DNA of 64,000 nt, taken from assembly GCA_030538115.1 (NCBI GenBank), contig JAUNUP010000006.1, positions 137,984 to 201,983 on the forward strand. Direction: 5' to 3'. Positions 50,990-59,203 of this stretch are shown in pieces. The stretch's first letter is position 1. Each line of letters starts with the position of its first letter. The DNA is from Dermatophilus congolensis (GTDB lineage: Bacteria; Actinomycetota; Actinomycetes; Actinomycetales; Dermatophilaceae). The notes under the pieces were generated by a model. That model had not been told where the DNA came from, made no database searches, and was given only the letters and a program-made list of their open reading frames with translations. A program made the position numbers and the translations under genes.

Positions 50990-52534
50990 ATGACCAGCAT
51001 CAGATCCCCCCGCCCCCGCGCCGATGGGCAGTCGAGTGGGAGTTGGCCGCGCGTGGGCGTCGGTGTCCTGATTCAGCGGAGAGACGGGGCGATCGTGGGT
51101 AGCGAGAACGGGCAGGTGTGGTTCGATCCGGGCGAGTGGCCTCGGATCAGCGGAGTGCTCGCGGGGTTCGAGGATCCCTGGCTACCGCTGCTCGACGACC
51201 TCGACACTCCGCGCTCCTGGCCGGAGCAGATCTCGGAGTCGGAGCCGACGTTCATCGTGCGCGGCATCTACGACCTCGACGACTTCGTCGGCGAGACAGT
51301 GCCCGTCTCCCTGGCGGAGGCGCAGGGCTGGGATCTCGCGACGCTGCGGCGGTTCATCGTGGAGCACTGGCATCTCATGTCGCCCGGAGCCGACGAGGCG
51401 CCGCTGCGGACCACGTGGGCGGTTGTCGCGGCCTATGCGAAGACGCCGATCTACGTGGAGGAGCGGCTCCCCTCCGTGCCCGGTATCGGGCGGCGCGACG
51501 CCTACCTCATCTCCGCGCGGGGCGAGGTGCTCCGGGCGGAGCTCAAGGGCCCCCCAGGCGAACTCGCGGCGAGCGCCAAGGCACTCCGAACCGCCCTGTT
51601 CAGCGGGCCCTTCGACGACATCGACGTGACTCCGCACGTCGTGGCCGGCTCGGCGCAGCGGCTGGTCGCGTCGCAAAACCCGGCCGCCGCCCCGTCGGCG
51701 CAGGAGGCGCTGCGGCAGCGTGTCGCCGAGGCCCTGGCCGCAGGCCCGCAGGAGATGCCGACCGAATGGGACGGCAACGACGTCGACGCGATGCTCAAGC
51801 GCGCCGAGTTCAAGGTGGTCGCCTACACCAACGAGGAGACGCCGACCGGCTGGATGGCCGACGCCTCCGCCCTGCAGGCCTGGGGCGACGAGGCGTTGAA
51901 GGGTTCGCCACTGACCCTGGAGGCGTACGAGCTCGACACCGACGCCTTCGGTGTCGCCCACGCGCGCCCGTCGATGCTCGAGTACCACGTGTTCGACCGG
52001 GCCGCAGACGATCTCGGTGAGGTGGGTTTCGACTCCGAGGGATTCACAAGAATGTGGTGCTACCACGCCCTCGATCCGTGGATGAACGGCGACGCTTGGT
52101 TCAAGGCCGGCAAGGGGCATGCGGAGGCCACGCCCTACGCGCACCTGATCGTGAACGGCACCACCGTGGAGCATCTGTGCGCCGACGAGTGCGTCTCCAT
52201 CGACGAGGTGCGCCCGTTCCTGCGCCACGACCCGCCTCCGTTCACCGAGCACAGGTGGTTCGTGCTCCACATCCCGGGCACGACGACGGCACTGGCGTTT
52301 CCGAGGCTGGAGTCGATGCTGCAGATCGACACCGACGAGGACGGCGCCTGGGTGAACGTGCGAGTGCGACACCAGCGGGCGCGGCTGGCCGAGTTGGAGG
52401 CCGAGAAGGCGTTCCGCATCACGTGGGCCCGCTGGCTCGACCCGCGTATCCCGTTGACACCGGAGGAGATCGACGAGGCTCGGGTTCTCGTCGAGGCCCC
52501 TTTCCAGACCCCGCAGCCGGAGGGCTCCCGATGA
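50990..52534 (+). CDS. uncharacterised 514-aa cytosolic protein
   Basis: I do not recognise the family. The protein has no signal peptide or membrane segment. It is acidic and Trp-rich (RVGVGVLIQRRDGAIVGSEN; IVEHWHLMSPGADEAPLRTT; WCYHALDPWMNGDAWFKAGK). No nucleotide-binding or nuclease motif was seen. Its stop overlaps the start of the following small gene (ATGA), and a pair of small genes follows in an accessory region. A role in defence or toxin systems is possible but unsupported. Confidence 0.6.
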   Translation: MTSIRSPRPRADGQSSGSWPRVGVGVLIQRRDGAIVGSENGQVWFDPGEWPRISGVLAGFEDPWLPLLDDLDTPRSWPEQISESEPTFIVRGIYDLDDFVGETVPVSLAEAQGWDLATLRRFIVEHWHLMSPGADEAPLRTTWAVVAAYAKTPIYVEERLPSVPGIGRRDAYLISARGEVLRAELKGPPGELAASAKALRTALFSGPFDDIDVTPHVVAGSAQRLVASQNPAAAPSAQEALRQRVAEALAAGPQEMPTEWDGNDVDAMLKRAEFKVVAYTNEETPTGWMADASALQAWGDEALKGSPLTLEAYELDTDAFGVAHARPSMLEYHVFDRAADDLGEVGFDSEGFTRMWCYHALDPWMNGDAWFKAGKGHAEATPYAHLIVNGTTVEHLCADECVSIDEVRPFLRHDPPPFTEHRWFVLHIPGTTTALAFPRLESMLQIDTDEDGAWVNVRVRHQRARLAELEAEKAFRITWARWLDPRIPLTPEEIDEARVLVEAPFQTPQPEGSR

Positions 52535-52800
52535 ACGACATCACACTCCAACCGGGCACCCCCGACACCGACACCCTGCACGACGGACCCCCGAACCCCC
52601 GCTGCCGCTGAGACGAGAGCGTCTGCTCGGAGCCGCCTGAGTACTACCTCGTAGAGCTCTACGCCGGAGACGAGTCCGACGCCATCACCTACTGCCCCCG
52701 CCACTACGTACTCCACCTCGCGCACGTCGCGCAGGTGCACTTACCCACCTGCCCGGGCCCGGCGAACGAACACATCAAGACGTTCGGGCGACACGCGTAG
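52531..52800 (+). pseudogene. small Cys-rich protein gene interrupted by TGA
   Basis: A 90-codon frame starts at ATG 52531, overlapping the upstream stop, and meets a TGA at 52609-52611 after 26 codons. The same frame then continues for 62 codons to TAG 52798-52800 with protein-like content: DESVCSEPPEYYLVELYAGD then AITYCPRHYVLHLAHVAQ. Cys pairs (RC before the TGA, then SVC, YC and TC) look like a zinc-binding set. A nonsense mutation of one codon is the simplest explanation; a separate short peptide is another. Confidence 0.5.
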
Positions 52801-52983
52801 GAGTTTCGGCCGCCCGGCGCGCGAGCTGGTCATCGCCGCCCACGCACACGCTCCTCAGGCTCAGCATCGAAACCGGGTCCGACCTCGACCCCAGCAGCAA
52901 CAGCACTCACACCCGTCCCACCAGGGCCGATAGGGCTTGTGCGGGGCGACCCGCACCGAAACCACAGTCGGAGGAACACTGCG

Positions 52984-54012
52984 ATGGCGACGAGGCCGTT
53001 GTATCGAACGGAGCCTATGGTGACGCGGGCGTTGGCCGCAGAGATCCGTCACAACCACGAATCCGTGACAGCGCTGCTGGAGGCCGCCCTACGCGATCAG
53101 CAAGCCACGCCGGTGCGACTCGGGCGCGTCACGGGCGTGGAGTGCGAGAGCGTACAGCGGCTGGATGTGCTGGTCGAATTCGACTCCGGCGCCGAGAAGG
53201 CGACGAGGCTGGGCATCGAAGGCAAGTTCGACCATTGGATCTCCGAGGAGCAGTTGCTCCGCGAGAAGGAGGCGGTCGACTACCTGGTGCTGGTCGTGGC
53301 CGACGAAAGCCACGCGCACGACGTGAAGGACATTCCGCACGCCACGTTGACGTGGCAGCAGATCCTGGCCGGATGCAAGGACTCGCGGCTCACCCTCGAC
53401 GACCTGCACGGCATCGCGACCCCGAAGGCGGAGGTCGAGCGCAGGCTCCGCGAGGCGATGGCCCGTCACCCCCTACCGCAGGGGTGGCAGCAGCGGATCG
53501 CGCGCGGTGCCTCGGGCATGCCGGGCATCGAGTTCTCCTCCCCGCCGTTGCCGAGCGGCCGAACGCTGAACGGCCACATCGAAGTAGCCGGCCGAGGCCT
53601 GCCAGCGAGCACCGACGAGGTGGAACTGACGTACCTGGTGGGCGTCAGCGTCGACAACACGCCCGACGACCTCCCTCCAGCAGACGAGTCTGACCAGCAG
53701 CCGACGTGGATCACCCACTTGAAAATCCTGGCAAAGATCATCGACACCCTCGCCGCACAAGGAGTCGGCTTGCGCGTGAGCCGCTCGAAGGCGAGCCCTG
53801 GCCGCACCACGTACGGAGTGAACAAGCTCCCCCTGGTGGACAAGTACCTATCGGGCCGAACCTGGCTGGCGAAGGGCTATACGGACGGTTGGGCCCTCGG
53901 CGTCCGCTCGACGAGGGTGAACATCGCGCAGGTCGACACCCTTCACGAAGAGGCAACAACCCTGTTCACACAGTGGCACGAGGGTTGCTGCGGTGTCGGG
54001 CGGCATGATTAG
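52984..54012 (+). CDS. uncharacterised protein with possible PD-(D/E)xK core
   Basis: 342 aa. An N-terminal helical part (VTRALAAEIRHNHESVTALL) leads to LDVLVEFDSGAEKATRLGIE then GKFDHWISEEQLLREK, where Asp...Glu-x-Lys could be a nuclease-type metal site, followed by a VDYLVLVVADESHA strand. The C-terminal half has no recognised domain (VEVSVDNTPDD-like loop; GVNKLPLVDKYLSGRTWLAK). ATG 52984 has GGAGG about 9 nt upstream. It may be a standalone defence nuclease, but this is inference. It directly precedes the Septu-like pair on the same strand. Confidence 0.55.
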   Translation: MATRPLYRTEPMVTRALAAEIRHNHESVTALLEAALRDQQATPVRLGRVTGVECESVQRLDVLVEFDSGAEKATRLGIEGKFDHWISEEQLLREKEAVDYLVLVVADESHAHDVKDIPHATLTWQQILAGCKDSRLTLDDLHGIATPKAEVERRLREAMARHPLPQGWQQRIARGASGMPGIEFSSPPLPSGRTLNGHIEVAGRGLPASTDEVELTYLVGVSVDNTPDDLPPADESDQQPTWITHLKILAKIIDTLAAQGVGLRVSRSKASPGRTTYGVNKLPLVDKYLSGRTWLAKGYTDGWALGVRSTRVNIAQVDTLHEEATTLFTQWHEGCCGVGRHD

Positions 54013-54095
54013 CGGGGGCGTGATGGCCGCGAGCCGTAGACTGTGGATAAGCTACGCCCGACGCGAGGGGCACCGGAAGGCGAGGAGAGGGCCCA

Positions 54096-55607
54096 ATGAG
54101 GATCTACGCGACCCAGCGGTTCGGCTCGGTCGCGTACTCTGGCTTCCCCTGCATTGTCCTGCGAGAGGATCGCTGGGACGATTTTGGGTTCAAGACCATG
54201 TACCAAGTTGAACTCAGATTGTCGGCCGACGAGACGCACGATGTCGGAGCTGTGAAGGTCTTGCGGCGCGGCCTCGAGGAATGCACGACCACGATCCCCC
54301 TGCCCCCAGGCGACATCACCCTCGGAGACGAGTACGCATCCCTTGGCCAGGCAGTATCGTACTACGAGACGCTGAAAGCTCACTTAACGTCCAGCGACTT
54401 CCGGAGCTACCTCAACCGTATGCGCGACATCGCATACGACACGGCACGCGCAACTCAGTTCCGGGCGGAACCGGCCTACGAAACTTCGCTGCTGCGCGAC
54501 GGCGGCGCACGACGCGCCTTAGACGATGCACCTGCGGTAATCCACGGAACCGCCCTGGACACCCACTTGGACTTTAGTTTCGAGACATCGGTCGGCGGCG
54601 AGGAGTTCGAGACCAGATTCCGATTCGGCGATGCCGAGGAGATCCCCTCTCGCATTAACGCGATCATCGGGTACAACGGGGTTGGCAAGACACGCTTCAT
54701 GGCGAACCTTGCGCACGTCGCCTGGAGGGACGGGGCTGCTCGGGCAACAAGTCCCCATGGTCAACTGAAGCCCGACGACATCGCGTTCGGACGCGTCGTT
54801 GCCGTCTCATACAGCGCTTTCGACACGTTCGGTACGCCCGGTGGGGATGAAGCGGGCGGTCGAACCCACAACCGTGAATACGTTTACTGCGGCCTACGTG
54901 ACATCACGCAGAGTGCGGGCAGCATACGACTGCGTTCGCCGGAAGAACTCGCCACAGACCTAGAAACGGCGCTAGCCAGGATCGACACCCTGGAACGGTG
55001 GAGCACGCTCGAAAAAGCTCTCGCGCCCTTGCTACGCGAACCCTCGTTCCAACTCTCCGCCATGACACTGGACTTCCGCGATCCAGATTGGCAGCGGACC
55101 TTTGGACTCCTGAGCACTGGACACAAGATCAGCTTGAACATCGTCGTTCAACTTGTCGCCCAACTTGAGAATAAGTCGCTCGTACTCATGGATGAACCGG
55201 AAAGTCACCTACATCCTCCCCTGCTCGCGGCGCTCATGAAAGGGGTGGCCGACGCACTCCACGAGACAAACTCGTTTGCAATCATCGCGACACATTCACC
55301 TGTCGTTCTCCAAGAGATTGCGGCGCGCTATGTCCAAGTGATCCGTCGCTACGGAGATCGCACTGAGATCGAACGGCTAACTGATGAATCTTTCGGCGAA
55401 AACGTCGGCATCCTCACACGCACGGTATTCAACCTAGACAATGCCGAGTCCGACTATGAGGGAGTCCTGCAGCGCATAGGAGCAACTGTCGGATACGCGG
55501 GCGCTCTTCAGATATTCCCGAATGGACTGTCCGCACAAGCACTCGGCATCGTCATGGAGGCCGAGGCGCTCGCCCAGGCGGAAGCCGATGAATCAGATTT
55601 CGCCTGA
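54096..55607 (+). CDS. Septu-like AAA/ABC-type ATPase (PtuA-like)
   Basis: 503 aa. Residues 1-160 are a variable N-terminus. The ATPase begins with Walker A GYNGVGKT (residues 192-199). A signature-like LLSTGHKISLNIVVQLVAQL and Walker B LVLMDEPESHLHPP follow near residues 355-375, then THSPVVLQEIAARYVQVIRR as the switch region. This is the AAA_21/OLD-like class seen in Septu PtuA and retron effectors. ATG 54096 has GGAGAGG 6 nt upstream. The HNH gene 18 bp downstream makes a PtuAB-type arrangement. Base composition here looks lower in GC than in neighbours. Confidence 0.75.
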   Translation: MRIYATQRFGSVAYSGFPCIVLREDRWDDFGFKTMYQVELRLSADETHDVGAVKVLRRGLEECTTTIPLPPGDITLGDEYASLGQAVSYYETLKAHLTSSDFRSYLNRMRDIAYDTARATQFRAEPAYETSLLRDGGARRALDDAPAVIHGTALDTHLDFSFETSVGGEEFETRFRFGDAEEIPSRINAIIGYNGVGKTRFMANLAHVAWRDGAARATSPHGQLKPDDIAFGRVVAVSYSAFDTFGTPGGDEAGGRTHNREYVYCGLRDITQSAGSIRLRSPEELATDLETALARIDTLERWSTLEKALAPLLREPSFQLSAMTLDFRDPDWQRTFGLLSTGHKISLNIVVQLVAQLENKSLVLMDEPESHLHPPLLAALMKGVADALHETNSFAIIATHSPVVLQEIAARYVQVIRRYGDRTEIERLTDESFGENVGILTRTVFNLDNAESDYEGVLQRIGATVGYAGALQIFPNGLSAQALGIVMEAEALAQAEADESDFA

Positions 55608-55624
55608 TTGGCAAGCGGCCTGCA

Positions 55625-56455
55625 GTGTATAATATTACCGCGCCGAATTGCGACCCACTGGCCGACTACGACCGGGTAGCCAGCGCCAAGTCCAGGAAAA
55701 ACCAGACTTTATTGGCGCACCTCCGGCCGCGTGTCGCCCAGGCCTATTCCACGTACGTCGCTAACGGACAAGCCATCAATTCGATCACCCCTGTGACACT
55801 GGCCGCCGCTGAACGCACGCTGCTCTATTCTCTGTTTGAACGACTTGACGCCAACAGCCCCTGCAAGGATATTCGATCGACGCTACTGGCTGCGACCAAG
55901 TCTGGCCTGTGCCCATACTGTCGAATACATGATGCCACCACGCTTGATCACATTCTCGAGCGGCGCGATTTCCCGGAATTCTCAGTGTTGCGCATGAATC
56001 TCGCACCATGCTGCGAGCGCTGCAACACGCGCAAACAGCATAACCGCAACAAAGCAGCAGGGCGGCCACCATTTCACCTATATTTCGCGGGTTACCCAAC
56101 AGATTCTTTTCTCATCGCCGCCGTAGACATCGCAGATCGCGGTGTCCATGTGCATTTTGAGCTCCAGCGACCAGACTCATACTCCAAGGATCGGTTTGCC
56201 GCCCTTGAACGCCATTTCGAAGCGGTGGAACTCTCCTCCAGGTACGCGCGACGTGCACTCAGCGAGCTGCGAGATCGGGCCCAACAAATGAAGACGCTAC
56301 ATAGCGTGGGAGGCGCGCAGACGGTGTCTGATTACCTGAAACGCGATGCACAGTCTCGAGCCGCTCGCTGGTCTGGCAACGACTGGCTAGTGGTGGCCCT
56401 GCAGGCCGCGGCGGATAGTCCCGACTTCTGTGAGGAGGGGCTCTACCTACTATGA
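55625..56455 (+). CDS. HNH endonuclease (PtuB-like)
   Basis: 276 aa. The HNH core is GLCPYCRIHDATTLDHILER through MNLAPCCERCNTRKQHNR (residues about 94-140), with two CxxC zinc ligands and the catalytic DH. Flanking helices (N-terminal RPRVAQAYSTYVANGQ) are not recognised. In Septu systems the HNH subunit cuts DNA or tRNA when released by PtuA. GTG 55625 has no strong ribosome site, so translation may be coupled to the ATPase gene, whose stop is 18 bp upstream. The 3' end overlaps the convergent TcmP gene by 6 bp. Confidence 0.8.
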   Translation: MYNITAPNCDPLADYDRVASAKSRKNQTLLAHLRPRVAQAYSTYVANGQAINSITPVTLAAAERTLLYSLFERLDANSPCKDIRSTLLAATKSGLCPYCRIHDATTLDHILERRDFPEFSVLRMNLAPCCERCNTRKQHNRNKAAGRPPFHLYFAGYPTDSFLIAAVDIADRGVHVHFELQRPDSYSKDRFAALERHFEAVELSSRYARRALSELRDRAQQMKTLHSVGGAQTVSDYLKRDAQSRAARWSGNDWLVVALQAAADSPDFCEEGLYLL

Positions 56456-57556
56456 TCCGGCGAGCCAAACAAAAGCGGCCCGCTCTAGCCGCGACCGGTC
56501 GGATTCAATGATTCCAGACTCTCGCATCTTCGCCAATGCTGGGATTACGTGCTGTTCGCGATAGACCGTCTGGAACAGCGCATACTCTCGCAGCGACTCG
56601 ACACGTACTCGACCCCCAACACAAAGGGCATCCTTCAATAGTCGTTGCAGCGGTTCTAAGATGGGCTTTTCGAGGTCAAACAAGAGGTCGCCGACTTCAT
56701 CCTTGGGGTCGCGGAATCCAACACCTTTGAGCTTGTCGACCTGCCAGACCGATTCTTTCATTTTCTCCAATCCGCGCCGATGGTTAGTACCGAAGACCAA
56801 GTACAAACTGTCACCAACGTCTGGAACGAGTTCGAAGTCGAGCAAGAATTGGAAGCCCGCGCTTCGCATCATGTCCCGGTAGCGAGCTAAGAGAAATCTC
56901 GCCTTTTGCCCGCTCTCCAGGTCAGCAACTTCACGCCATTTCGTGTCGTGCCCAAAGACGCTATCAACATGAGGGCCCAACTTCTCCACAAACCGCAAGA
57001 AGTACTGCGGCATGAAAGTCGCTATGATTTCAGAACTTGGATTCTGCGCCAGCCGACGCATTAACCGGTGTGGCACGGGAACGTTACCCCACGAGTCAAA
57101 AATGGCCAAGATCGGCTGATGCCATGCGCCCACAGCTTCAAGTGCTGGCTCAAATGCATCAGCACATGTTCCGTCGACCACGCTAACAGGCATTAAGTCC
57201 AAGGGTCTCGGTCGGTTGGGATACCGGCGCCGCAGTTCCTGCTTCAGTAACTTTGTACATCTAGGGTCATCGTCCACAAAGACGAAGCGCGTGGTCTTGC
57301 TGGTGCCAATAAGCTCCGGTGTTTCGAGGAGGGCCTGCAAAGCGATGACCGGTGACCCAGGACTTCCGTCCTTATAAATTCCTGGACCGGCAAAGCCCTC
57401 GGCATAGGTGACTGAGGGGTAGCCATTGTCGGACAGCAAGATCGGATACCACTTGTCGAGATAGGCGCGAAAGATGCGGTGTTTTGCATCCGTGTGGGGC
57501 TTCTTAAGCCAGGGCACCTCCCCTTTAGCCGGCACTGGATTGCTCCGTTGAAACAT
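56450..57556 (-). CDS. tcmP: three-Cys-motif partner protein (TcmP-like)
   Basis: About 368 aa. The N-terminus (VPWLKKPHTDAKHRIFRAYL; YAEGFAGPGIYKDGSPGSP) and FVFVDDDPRCTKLLKQEL with AIFDSWGNVPVPHRLMRRL match the TcmP family. TcmP proteins are defined by linkage to a three-Cys (Gp37/Gp68-type) protein, which is encoded immediately upstream here. The fold resembles an AdoMet-type methyltransferase with altered site, and function is not established. ATG 57556 is preferred; 57586 is possible and would deepen overlap with the upstream gene. Confidence 0.8.
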   Translation of the reverse strand: MFQRSNPVPAKGEVPWLKKPHTDAKHRIFRAYLDKWYPILLSDNGYPSVTYAEGFAGPGIYKDGSPGSPVIALQALLETPELIGTSKTTRFVFVDDDPRCTKLLKQELRRRYPNRPRPLDLMPVSVVDGTCADAFEPALEAVGAWHQPILAIFDSWGNVPVPHRLMRRLAQNPSSEIIATFMPQYFLRFVEKLGPHVDSVFGHDTKWREVADLESGQKARFLLARYRDMMRSAGFQFLLDFELVPDVGDSLYLVFGTNHRRGLEKMKESVWQVDKLKGVGFRDPKDEVGDLLFDLEKPILEPLQRLLKDALCVGGRVRVESLREYALFQTVYREQHVIPALAKMRESGIIESDRSRLERAAFVWLAGS

Positions 57557-58298
57557 GGCGGAGCCCCACGGGAGCGGGAAACTCATCCCACGTGCGACCT
57601 TGCAGTTCTCGCCCCCCGCGTCTTGGTGTTACGCCACCCCATTGCTTGAAGAAGAACGCGACCCCGCTTGCTACCGCCTGGTCGCGGATCTCAATGACCC
57701 AGGCCTCCTCCATGGCCCGTGCTCGTGGGCCGGACTCTCCGCCAACGATGACCCAATCGATCTCATCGAGATCAAGAACTGGAAGCGACTCAAGGAGTGG
57801 TTCGCAAGAGAGAAAGCGAACCGCGGCAGGAATCTTCCTGAGTTCATCTATGCGATGAACACTACGCTCGTCCTCGACGGAGGTGCCCATCCAGACGTTC
57901 GGCGGCCAATCGAGACGTTCTGCTATCCGCGACATTCGCAGAGCGCGCTTGGTTAATATTTGGTAGGTGTGCTGCGGCGTGTCACGCATGACGTCAAAAA
58001 CATCCCGAACGAAGCCTATGGGAACCTTCGGGTGAAAGAGGTCAGACATGGAGTTGACGAACACCATCCGCGGCCGTCGCCACGACCTTGGCACGCCCAG
58101 TGCCGACCGATGTATTGTTACGCCGAAGCCCGGACCTGACGTTGCTTCGTTGCCATCAACCTGGTATTTCGGCGAACCCATCGCTTTGAGGCGGTTCGCC
58201 ATCGCGAGTGCATAGCAGTGGTCGCAGCCAGCGGCCACGCGGTCGCATCCCGTGACTGGGTTCCAAGTCGCATCAGTCCACTCGATAGCCGTCGACAT
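57525..58298 (-). CDS. DUF5131 (phage Gp37/Gp68-like) three-Cys protein
   Basis: 257 aa. The three Cys of the family are C18, C25 and C28 in NPVTGCDRVAAGCDHCYA, likely iron-sulfur or zinc ligands in a radical-SAM-like barrel. Later landmarks are VFVNSMSDLFHPKVPIGFVR, QILTKRA, WMGTSVEDE and WVIVGGESGPRARAMEEAW. The C-terminus carries FFFKQWGG. ATG 58298 has GGGAGG upstream. It overlaps the TcmP gene by 32 bp, so they form one unit, convergent to the Septu-like pair. Confidence 0.85.
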   Translation of the reverse strand: MSTAIEWTDATWNPVTGCDRVAAGCDHCYALAMANRLKAMGSPKYQVDGNEATSGPGFGVTIHRSALGVPRSWRRPRMVFVNSMSDLFHPKVPIGFVRDVFDVMRDTPQHTYQILTKRALRMSRIAERLDWPPNVWMGTSVEDERSVHRIDELRKIPAAVRFLSCEPLLESLPVLDLDEIDWVIVGGESGPRARAMEEAWVIEIRDQAVASGVAFFFKQWGGVTPRRGGRELQGRTWDEFPAPVGLRHVSTEQSSAG

Positions 58299-58439
58299 GC
58301 CATCCTCCCAGTCCGGTTCACTCCAACCTTAAGGGACGCCTGGTCGTTGATCCGGATCGACAACCGCAATTGCGTCCCCAGCCTGACCACAGTGACGAAC
58401 CATGCGCCCAGGCAAGACGCATTCCTCTGCGATGCTCAG

Positions 58440-58700
58440 GTAACTCCAGTCCCCTCCGTGGGCGACGCCTACGACAACGCCCTGGCCGAGACGACCGTCA
58501 GCTCGTTCAAGAACGAGCAGATCAACCGCAACGGCCCCTGGCGCGACGTCAATCACGTCGAAGTCGCCGCCTTCGAATGGGTCGACTTCTTCAACACCGA
58601 GCGTCCGCACGACTCCCTGGGCGACCGCACCCCCGCCCTCGTCGAGGAACTCCACTACGCTCACAGCCCCCCTCACTCAAGCTGGGTGAGACAAAGCGAG
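58440..58700 (+). pseudogene. IS3-family transposase C-terminal fragment
   Basis: Only the end of the OrfB catalytic domain remains: SVGDAYDNALAETTVSSFKN, then EWVDFFNTERPHDSLGDRTP. It holds the DDE Glu (ETT) but not the N-terminal two thirds. It differs from the other IS3 fragment at 60691-61005, so the two derive from different elements. Confidence 0.8.
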
Positions 58701-59203
58701 TCTCCGGAAACTCCGGGGCGTCTCAGTAGGCAACCTTACTGCCCTGCGGGTCGATCAGACCATGAGGGCATCCTCCAAATCGAACACGTAGCGTCGAGCA
58801 AGATTCGCAAGCGGAAAGTTCCCAGGAACTTTCCCCGCCGGCCCAGCGGCCTGGCGGACTTTCCTCAGGATCTGCTGAATGCGGCACTTCTCGTTTCCTA
58901 GGTCATTCCTGTGGTCGCGAGGAGGGCGTCGGCAATGTCCTGCAATTCCTTCCTCTCGGCATCAAGCCCAGGGGGCAGAACGGCAGCAAGGTCGCGAATT
59001 TTTGTCTTGCGCATGGCGTGCATGTTCGGAGAGTATCGGAACCAGACTTCACCCCGACTCACCCGCACCGGGACACCCTCCGCCGACGCGCAGTGAGGCC
59101 CCAGCTGGGAGAAAAGTCTCAACGGACCCCATGTGCGGTGACGCGTGCCCGAATAGCCAGCGGAATCGGCAGATCAACCCACAGAGACGCCGTATCACTA
59201 GGC
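58701..59203. other. non-coding junk between IS fragments
   Basis: About 500 bp. It holds a palindrome (58813-58834) and a possible 3' remnant of a small protein on the minus strand (58898-59122, KTKIRDLAAVLPPGLDAERK), neither with a clear start. No IS inverted repeats were matched. Confidence 0.4.
58813..58834. repeat. perfect palindrome
   Basis: GGAAAGTTCC-CA-GGAACTTTCC, a 10-bp inverted repeat with a 2-nt spacer. It could be a terminator or an IS-end remnant. Confidence 0.5.

Noticed and set aside
52609..52611. TGA as selenocysteine in a Cys-rich small protein.
   Set aside because: No SECIS-like hairpin was recognised after it, and no sel genes are in view. A nonsense mutation is simpler.
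25489..54050. Perfect DnaA-box-like TTATCCACA/TGTGGATAA at 25489-25497, 28529-28537 and 54042-54050, suggesting a replication origin.
   Set aside because: Single, widely spaced boxes without clustering, AT-rich unwinding region or dnaA/dnaN genes. Isolated copies are common in actinobacterial DNA.
58898..59122. Small 74-codon frame on the minus strand.
   Set aside because: No ribosome site, no family, and it lies in IS debris; perhaps the remnant of a longer gene.
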